A stretch of 11,545 bases of DNA, taken from positions 1 to 11,545 of the forward strand of contig CAIZNF010000370.1 of assembly GCA_903934275.1 (NCBI GenBank), read 5' to 3'. The stretch's first letter is position 1. Every line of letters starts with the position of its first letter. Positions 7,096 through 11,545 of the stretch are shown here, one piece after another. Made by a program: the position numbers and the translations under genes. Under the pieces are notes generated by a model. The model made no database searches and was not told the DNA's origin. It was given only the letters and a program-made list of their open reading frames with translations. This stretch comes from an uncultured Nitrosomonadales bacterium (GTDB lineage Bacteria > Pseudomonadota > Gammaproteobacteria > Burkholderiales > Gallionellaceae).

Positions 7096-8766
7096 TCATT
7101 GCTGTGTTGGTTTAATCGATTCAGCTACCAGACTGGCACCTAATTCCGCCTGCGCTTCGCGCACGAAAACATCTTGCGCAATCGAATCATTCGCCTGCTG
7201 CTGCTTGAGTTGCTTGGCCTGCTGCTCAACCGCAGCGGGCGTTGCTGTTTCACTTTTGCCCAACACGATATTCAGTTTCATCGGCTTGGCAAAATAATCC
7301 CCCAGTGCTGCTTGCAATTTCTCGATTGCAGTTTTGTTCGTTTGAAGATGTTTATGCTCCTGCGATAGGCATAAAGTGATCTGCATACCTGAAAAATCGC
7401 TCAGCGTACAATGTTTGGCCAACTGCTGCGCCATGCCTTGCACGCTCAATTGGGCCAACACAGCTCCCCAGTCGAGCTGGATGTCTGAAGAAGTTTCATT
7501 GCTTGAAGCACCGCCATTCAAAATAGGGCTAGTTGAACTTTCGCTACTCGTGGGGTGGCTGGTTGGAGCTGGCCTTGCCGAGGCAGGTTCAGGTTTGCAG
7601 ATTGGCGCGGTTTTGCTGGTTGCTGCAACAGGTTTGGGTTGCGCAACAGCGGCAGGTATTATCGTCTGCGTCATGCTTTTGGCTGGTGCAAATGCCAGCA
7701 TGCGCAGCAACGTCATGGTAAAACCGGCATATTCATCGGGAGCCAAGCCAATTTCGTCGCGTCCGTGGATGGTGATCTGATAAAACAGCTGTATGTCTTC
7801 CGGCGTGAACGATTGCGCCAGTTCCAGCAAACGCTCCCGCTCCGGTTCATCATCGGCAATGGCCTGCGGCACGGTCTGCGCCAGCGCAACACGGTGCAAC
7901 AATGTCGCCAATTCCTGCAAAGCCGCATCAAACGCCACGCTGCGCGCAGCCATGTTGTCGGCTATTTCAATCAACGCGGTGCCGTTTTGCCCGCGCAACG
8001 CCGCCAGCAAATCGAACAGGTAACTTTGATCTATCGCGCCCAGCATGGTGCGCACCACATCCTCTTCCACTTTGCACGCAGAAAAGGCAATCGCTTGATC
8101 CAGCAAACTCAGTGCATCGCGCATGCTGCCTTGCGCTGCCCGCGCGATCAGATTCACTGCCGCAGACTCAAAGGGAATCTGCTCTTGCTCCAGCACGTAT
8201 TGCAAGTGTCCGGTAATCAAAGCGGGCGGCAGTTGTTTCAGGTTGAATTGCAAACAGCGCGACAACACCGTGACAGGGATTTTTTGCGGATCGGTAGTGG
8301 CGAGAATAAATTTTACATGCCCCGGCGGCTCTTCCAGCGTCTTCAACATCGCATTGAAGGCCGACTTGGACAGCATATGTACTTCGTCGATAATGTATAC
8401 CTTGAAACGTGCGTTGCTCGGCGAATACAGCGCGCCCTCCAGCAGTTCGCGCATGCTGTCAACCTGCGTGTTTGATGCGGCATCCAATTCGATCAGGTCG
8501 ACGAAGCGTCCGCTGTCGATTTCCTTGCAGGCACTGCACTCGCCGCAGGGTGTGGCGGTGATGCCGGTCAGGCAATTCAGGGACTTGGCAAAGATGCGTG
8601 CGATGGTGGTCTTGCCCACCCCGCGTGTGCCGGTGAACAGGTAGGCGTGGTGCAGGCGGTTTTGTGTGAGCGCATTACTGAGAGCCTTGACGACATGCTC
8701 CTGTCCCGCCAGCTGTGCGAAATTTTTAGGACGCCATTTGCGTGCGAGTACGGTGGTGGCTGACAA
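7096..8766 (-). CDS. dnaX: DNA polymerase III subunit tau/gamma DnaX
   Basis: DnaX is the clamp-loader motor that loads the beta clamp and, as full-length tau, links polymerase cores to the helicase. The 556 residues show an AAA+ module with Walker A GTRGVGKT (46-53), a zinc-binding set C65, C74, C77 and C80, Walker B IIDEVH (125-130) and sensor/SRC motif VLSRC (167-171). The helical collar domain III runs to about 360. A Pro/Ala/Ser-rich linker (about 362-428) and a C-terminal tau-specific domain (about 430-556, beginning LDWGAVLAQL) follow. The start is TTG at 8766: the family N-terminus VLARKWRPK begins six residues later, and no ATG or GTG fits. GGA lies five bases upstream. The gene begins 11 bases after the pagL stop. 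I find no A-rich slippery heptamer near the linker, so a gamma product made by the E. coli mechanism is not evident. Confidence 0.97.
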   Translation of the reverse strand: MSATTVLARKWRPKNFAQLAGQEHVVKALSNALTQNRLHHAYLFTGTRGVGKTTIARIFAKSLNCLTGITATPCGECSACKEIDSGRFVDLIELDAASNTQVDSMRELLEGALYSPSNARFKVYIIDEVHMLSKSAFNAMLKTLEEPPGHVKFILATTDPQKIPVTVLSRCLQFNLKQLPPALITGHLQYVLEQEQIPFESAAVNLIARAAQGSMRDALSLLDQAIAFSACKVEEDVVRTMLGAIDQSYLFDLLAALRGQNGTALIEIADNMAARSVAFDAALQELATLLHRVALAQTVPQAIADDEPERERLLELAQSFTPEDIQLFYQITIHGRDEIGLAPDEYAGFTMTLLRMLAFAPAKSMTQTIIPAAVAQPKPVAATSKTAPICKPEPASARPAPTSHPTSSESSTSPILNGGASSNETSSDIQLDWGAVLAQLSVQGMAQQLAKHCTLSDFSGMQITLCLSQEHKHLQTNKTAIEKLQAALGDYFAKPMKLNIVLGKSETATPAAVEQQAKQLKQQQANDSIAQDVFVREAQAELGASLVAESIKPTQQ

Positions 8767-8777
8767 GTTATTCCACG

Positions 8778-9308
8778 TTAAAAGTAATAGGCGAAATGAA
8801 CTTGGTTGAGATTGATTCCTTGATTGGGCTTCTTGATGCTGCCGTTGGAAAGGTGCTGGAAGCGATAGCCTAGATCAAATTGCTGGCGGTCTCCCATGCG
8901 CACGCCGAAGCCCACATGGTCGCCAAACTGAAACGAACTGCCAAATTTGCGATTAGCATAAATAAAAGCCGGCGAAATCAAATGAAAACCAATCGCGGCT
9001 TCTGCATAAGGCGCAATCCATGAAGGTTTTTTTTGCTGGAAGCGAAACACCGGAGTAATGCCAACGTCGGTGACTGTCTGGTTGTTGCCGACGGTGCTCT
9101 GTCCACGCCAAGTGCCGGCAGCGGCCTCCCAAAAGCCGGTCACCAGCCAGTCTCCCTCGGTAAACCATTTTTTCTCCCAATTCCAGATAGCGCCAACGCG
9201 CACGGTATCTGCGCTATCACCATTGCCCGCTTCAAAGGACATGCCATCCACGGCACATACATTACCACTCAGCAATAGCGCGCAAAGAAACCAAACATTT
9301 TTTTTCAT
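8778..9308 (-). CDS. PagL-type lipid A 3-O-deacylase (outer membrane)
   Basis: PagL-family proteins are eight-stranded outer-membrane beta barrels that remove the 3-O acyl chain from lipid A. From the ATG at 9308 this is 176 residues. It has a signal peptide (MKKNVWFLCALLLSGNVCA, cleavage after about 19), barrel-like alternating strands rich in aromatics, and a C-terminal aromatic residue (AYYF) typical of outer-membrane proteins. The motif RFQHLSNGSIKKPNQGIN holds H152 and S154, which fit the PagL catalytic His and Ser, plus N155. The place where P. aeruginosa PagL has its third catalytic residue, Glu, appears to be N166 here. The frame extends to a GTG at 9329, but the ATG at 9308 has the ribosome site GGAGAG just upstream and gives a clean signal peptide. 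It sits between ffs and dnaX, 11 bases from dnaX. Activity is uncertain. Confidence 0.8.
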   Translation of the reverse strand: MKKNVWFLCALLLSGNVCAVDGMSFEAGNGDSADTVRVGAIWNWEKKWFTEGDWLVTGFWEAAAGTWRGQSTVGNNQTVTDVGITPVFRFQQKKPSWIAPYAEAAIGFHLISPAFIYANRKFGSSFQFGDHVGFGVRMGDRQQFDLGYRFQHLSNGSIKKPNQGINLNQVHFAYYF

Positions 9309-9312
9309 CGCA

Positions 9313-9318
9313 CTCTCC
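9313..9318 (-). promoter_or_regulatory. Ribosome binding site that fixes the pagL start
   Basis: GGAGAG on the minus strand lies four bases before the ATG at 9308. It makes that ATG a better start than the upstream in-frame GTG at 9329, which would also add seven residues in front of a standard signal peptide. Confidence 0.7.
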
Positions 9319-9336
9319 AACAACTTCACAACAGGA

Positions 9337-9432
9337 GGCGAGCCTTACCCCCGGCACTTGCAGTAATTAGCTGTGGCTGCTTCCTTCCGGACCTGACCAG
9401 ATTCACTACCCTGCAATGCGGGGAGACCCGCC
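9337..9432 (-). ncRNA. ffs: Signal recognition particle RNA (4.5S, small bacterial type)
   Basis: On the minus strand the conserved apical domain reads GGTCAGGTCCGGAAGGAAGC, including the GGAA tetraloop and the asymmetric internal loop that binds the Ffh M domain. The flanks pair into a long rod. GGCGGG (9432-9427) pairs with CTCGCC (9342-9337), CCCC with GGGG, GCA with TGC, and TTGCAG with CTGCAA. The result is a 96-base hairpin RNA of 4.5S type that joins Ffh to target signal-sequence-bearing ribosomes to FtsY. The ends are inferred from the terminal stem and may be off by a few bases. No strong promoter or terminator is visible; the pagL gene begins 28 bases downstream on the same strand. 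Confidence 0.95.
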
Positions 9433-9584
9433 AATTCATTTCCAACCTACTGCGCGCCACGATAGCTGCGTTGCTCAATCGCTCAAAATCCTCATGTGCA
9501 TATAGCACATTCCGGTTTATCGCTTCATTCGCGCCTTGCTCTCCTGTCGCTCGCTACGGTTGGTAAAATTTTAAACCAATTAAA
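9433..9584. other. Intergenic segment between fumarase and ffs with imperfect terminal repeats
   Basis: No gene is supported here. CCAACC at 9442-9447 and GGTTGG at 9558-9563 form short inverted ends about 122 bases apart, and a central hairpin ATGTGC/ATATA/GCACAT lies at 9494-9510. TTGGT (9560-9564) and ACCAA (9575-9579) form an AT-rich dyad just past the fumarase stop, which is a poor terminator candidate. The segment resembles, from memory only, intergenic repeats scattered in related betaproteobacteria. The ffs promoter must lie here or upstream, but no good -35/-10 pair stands out. Confidence 0.4.
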
Positions 9585-11108
9585 TTAAATCTGCTGCAGC
9601 GGAATCATGCCGATACGTTTGCGCCATTCTGCCGGGCCGGTATCATGCACCGAGATTCCTCGCGCATCCACCGCCACCGTGACCGGCATATTCTCAACTT
9701 CAAATTCGTAAATCGCTTCCATGCCCAGATCGGCAAACGCGATAACCTTCGCGCCGCGTATCGCCTTGGACACCAGATAGGCCGCACCGCCCACCGCCAT
9801 CAAATACACCGCGCCATGATTTCTGATCGACTCGATGGCGGCCTTGCCGCGCTCGGCCTTGCCTACCATACCGATCAAACCTGTTTGCGCCAGCATCATT
9901 TCCGTGAACTGATCCATGCGCGTCGCGGTAGTTGGGCCGGCGGGGCCAACTATCTCGTCGCGCACCGGATCGACCGGCCCGACATAGTAAATGAAGCGGT
10001 TGGTAAAATCCACGCCAGAAGGCAGTTTTTCACCGCGTTCCAGCATCCCAGCGATGCGTTTATGCGCCGCATCGCGTCCGGTCAATAATTTGCCGGAGAG
10101 TAACACTATTTCGCCCGGTTGCCATTGTGCAATTTGCTCACGTGTTATCGTTTCCAGATCCACATGCCGCGCATCCTGCGCCGGATGCCAATGCACATCC
10201 GGGTAGTCTTCGAGTTTGGGCGGTGCAAATGCGGCTACGCCGCTGCCATCCAGTTCGAAATGGATGTGCCGCGTCGCCGCACAATTGGGAATGATCGCAA
10301 TCGGTTTGGAAGCCGCATGTGTCGGGTAATCAAGTATCTTCACGTCCATCACCGTGGTCAGTCCGCCCAAGCCCTGCGCACCGATACCCAGCGCATTAAT
10401 CTTGTCATGCAATTCGATGCGCAATTCTTCAAGGCGGTTCTGCGCGCCACGCGCCTTCAGTTCGTGCATATCCATCGGCAGCATCAGCGCCTCTTTGGCG
10501 AGCAACACGGCTTTCTCCGCCGTCCCGCCGATACCGATGCCCAGCATCCCCGGCGGACACCAGCCCGCGCCCATCTCAGGGACGCGCTGCAATACCCATT
10601 CGACGATGTCGTCGCCCGGATTGAGCATCTCCAGCACAGCCTTGTTTTCCGAACCGCCTCCCTTGGCCGCGATGCGAACGTCCACTTTGTCGCCCTGCAC
10701 CAACTCGACATGCACCACCGCCGGAGTATTGTCCCCGGTATTTTTGCGCTTGCCCGCAGGGTCGGCAACGACCGAAGCGCGCAGCATATTGTCGGAATCA
10801 AGATAGGCCTTGCGCACACCGGCATTGACCATTTCGACAATATCCAGCGCAGCATCCCAGCGCACCTCCATGCCAACCCGCACGAATGCCACCACAATGC
10901 CGGTATCCTGGCAAAGTGGCCGATGCCCCTGCGCGCACATCCGCGAGTTCGTCAGAATTTGCGCCATCGCGTCTTTGGCGGCAGGAGACTGTTCGGTCCG
11001 ATAAGCATCCGCCAATGCGCGAACAAAGTCGGATGGATGGTAGTAGGAAATGAACTGCAAAGCGTCTGCGATGCTATCTATGAAATCCTGTTGGCGGATG
11101 ACGGTCAT
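9585..11108 (-). CDS. Class I fumarate hydratase, iron-sulfur type
   Basis: This cytoplasmic TCA-cycle enzyme interconverts fumarate and (S)-malate using an oxygen-sensitive [4Fe-4S] cluster. From the ATG at 11108 it has 507 residues, the usual size for the single-chain form in which the alpha and beta parts are fused. The three cluster cysteines are C66 in LCQDTG, C184 in GWCPPG and C276 in PNCAATRH (ATG numbering). KGGGSENK lies at 149-156. The C-terminal swivel (beta) domain begins near 323 and includes GPTTATRMDQF and GLIGMVGKAERG. An in-frame GTG at 11135 would add nine residues, but MTVIRQQDFIDS looks like the natural N-terminus; neither start has a strong ribosome site. The tRNA-Lys gene ends 75 bases upstream on the same strand, so tRNA promoter read-through may contribute. 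Tartrate dehydratase is a relative, but it is usually encoded as two separate subunit genes. Confidence 0.93.
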   Translation of the reverse strand: MTVIRQQDFIDSIADALQFISYYHPSDFVRALADAYRTEQSPAAKDAMAQILTNSRMCAQGHRPLCQDTGIVVAFVRVGMEVRWDAALDIVEMVNAGVRKAYLDSDNMLRASVVADPAGKRKNTGDNTPAVVHVELVQGDKVDVRIAAKGGGSENKAVLEMLNPGDDIVEWVLQRVPEMGAGWCPPGMLGIGIGGTAEKAVLLAKEALMLPMDMHELKARGAQNRLEELRIELHDKINALGIGAQGLGGLTTVMDVKILDYPTHAASKPIAIIPNCAATRHIHFELDGSGVAAFAPPKLEDYPDVHWHPAQDARHVDLETITREQIAQWQPGEIVLLSGKLLTGRDAAHKRIAGMLERGEKLPSGVDFTNRFIYYVGPVDPVRDEIVGPAGPTTATRMDQFTEMMLAQTGLIGMVGKAERGKAAIESIRNHGAVYLMAVGGAAYLVSKAIRGAKVIAFADLGMEAIYEFEVENMPVTVAVDARGISVHDTGPAEWRKRIGMIPLQQI

Positions 11109-11183
11109 GACGAACCCGATGTAAAGTTGCGACACCGATTATGTGCGGCAATTAAAAGCAGAGAAAAATCAGTTTGTTGTGAT

Positions 11184-11259
11184 TGGTGGGCCGTGTGGGA
11201 TTCGAACCTACGACCAATGGATTAAGAGTCCACTGCTCTACCAACTGAGCTAACGACCC
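11184..11259 (-). tRNA. tRNA-Lys (anticodon CUU)
   Basis: On the minus strand a complete 76-base cloverleaf runs from 11259 to 11184. The acceptor is GGGTCGT paired with ACGGCCC (one G-U pair). The D arm is GCTCAGTTGGTAGAGC, and the anticodon arm has stem GTGGA/TCCAT and loop CTCTTAA, with anticodon CTT at 11226-11224. The T arm contains GGTTCGAATCC, and CCA is encoded at 11186-11184. Sequence and identity elements closely follow bacterial tRNA-Lys. CUU reads AAG codons; a UUU isoacceptor must lie elsewhere. Confidence 0.98.
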
Positions 11260-11262
11260 GTC

Positions 11263-11278
11263 TTGGTGCAAACACCAA
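11263..11278 (-). repeat. Hairpin in the tRNA-Lys leader
   Basis: TTGGTG (11263-11268) and CACCAA (11273-11278) form a perfect 6-bp stem with a four-base loop, three bases before the mature tRNA 5' end at 11259. On the transcribed strand the T-run precedes the stem, so it is not a terminator of this gene. It could shape the pre-tRNA leader seen by RNase P. Confidence 0.5.
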
Positions 11279-11289
11279 AAACGGCGCGC

Positions 11290-11318
11290 ATTATCGGAAA
11301 TGCTCGCCAGTTTGTCAA
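11290..11318 (-). promoter_or_regulatory. Sigma-70 promoter of tRNA-Lys with GC-rich discriminator
   Basis: On the minus strand a perfect -35 TTGACA (11318-11313) stands exactly 17 bases before GATAAT (11295-11290), one change from the -10 consensus. It is followed by GCGCGCC, a GC-rich discriminator as in stable-RNA promoters under stringent (ppGpp/DksA) control in E. coli. Transcription should start near 11283, giving a leader of about 24 bases that is removed by RNase P. Confidence 0.88.
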
Positions 11319-11386
11319 AGTAATTCGCTTGCCAAAATGCTGTCGAACCTGCGGTGCGTCATAATCGTTAGGGAAACGTAGATTGA

Positions 11387-11545
11387 TTCATCATCTCCAC
11401 AGAGGCGGAGATTTATCGCCTTGATTTAACTGGGTTTCAACTTTCGCGGCAACTGAAACGGATGCGTGTCTTTGGCCTGATTAAACGTGTCGCGGGAACC
11501 TACCGATATTACATGACCAAACTCGGACGAGTCACTGTCGCAACA
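11387..11545 (+). pseudogene. Partial winged-helix-like open frame at right edge
   Basis: The frame is open for 53 codons from just after a TGA (11384-11386) to the window edge, and its translation looks like real protein. IYRLDLTGFQ is followed by SRQLKRMRVFGLIKRVAGTY and then RYYMTKLGRVTV (about 40-51). A basic helix, HGLI-like turn and RYYxT wing are typical of winged helix-turn-helix domains. The only in-frame ATG (11462) falls inside this helix, so no proper start is visible. From memory, longer proteins with a similar pattern carry about 30 extra residues between the TGFQ-like and SRQL-like parts, which suggests an internal deletion. It may be a gene remnant, or a partial gene whose remainder lies outside. 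Function unknown. The tRNA-Lys promoter lies just to its left on the other strand. Confidence 0.4.

Noticed and set aside
8276..8290. A6 run in dnaX as a programmed frameshift site
   Set aside because: It encodes the conserved Gln-Lys-Ile of the AAA+ core, far from the domain III boundary where gamma would end, and does not form an in-phase slippery heptamer.
7555..8475. 306-codon plus-strand open frame opposite dnaX
   Set aside because: It lies entirely antisense to conserved dnaX domains and shows the Arg/Gln-rich composition of a shadow frame.
9326..9508. 60-codon minus-strand open frame covering the intergenic element and the SRP RNA
   Set aside because: More than half of it is the SRP RNA sequence itself, so it is not a likely protein gene.
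10119..11225. 368-codon plus-strand open frame opposite fumarase
   Set aside because: It is antisense to a clear fumarase and runs into the tRNA-Lys gene; its composition (Arg/His/Gln-rich) is that of a shadow frame.
11263..11278. Leader hairpin next to an A/T run as a terminator
   Set aside because: The T-run precedes the stem on the transcribed minus strand, and on the plus strand the stem is followed by A residues, so neither direction fits.
11393..11412. ATCTCC/GGAGAT inverted repeat
   Set aside because: A six-base stem with an eight-base loop and no context; this is expected by chance.

Overview
The window looks like core chromosome from a betaproteobacterium. My best guess is the Gallionellaceae/Nitrosomonadales group, judged from the gene content and the style of the cyclase and kinase. 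This is inference from protein character; no marker gene was compared. Every confidently called gene is typical Gram-negative housekeeping or envelope/signalling material, and there is no phage, transposase, CRISPR array or plasmid function.

Layout from left to right. At 165-1772 (+) lies nadB (L-aspartate oxidase), with a TTG start. Its 3' end faces a convergent block on the minus strand, and a double-hairpin REPIN-like element (1776-1827) sits in the gap. The minus-strand block, read from its promoter side, is a class III nucleotide cyclase with a membrane segment and a C-terminal PEGA-like domain (4883-3576), a membrane-anchored Ser/Thr protein kinase (3505-2294), and a small YgfX/CptA-like inner-membrane protein (2273-1872). 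The order and spacing suggest co-expressed membrane signalling proteins.

A 280-base gap (4884-5163) contains a 56-base near-perfect dyad (4932-4987). Next comes a tightly packed minus-strand DNA-maintenance operon, read right to left: the SRP RNA gene ffs (about 9432-9337), a PagL-type lipid A deacylase (9308-8778), dnaX (8766-7096, TTG start), the YbaB/EbfC nucleoid protein (7078-6752), recR (6752-6123) and the pseudouridine synthase rluB (6126-5164). The last two junctions overlap by 1 and 4 bases. The ffs-dnaX-ybaB-recR order is old and widely conserved; the pagL gene between ffs and dnaX is the odd piece.

Further right are a class I fumarase (11108-9585, minus) and, upstream of it on the same strand, a tRNA-Lys gene with anticodon CUU (11259-11184). 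The tRNA has a textbook sigma-70 promoter with a GC-rich discriminator. The right edge (11387-11545, plus) holds an open frame of winged-helix character without a visible start, probably a gene remnant or a partial gene that continues beyond the window.

The genes cover NAD biosynthesis, the TCA cycle, translation (tRNA, SRP RNA, rRNA modification), replication and recombination, plus an envelope enzyme and a cyclase/kinase pair. The least described parts are the cyclase-kinase-YgfX group, the two palindromic intergenic elements, the 122-base intergenic segment next to ffs, and the right-edge fragment.
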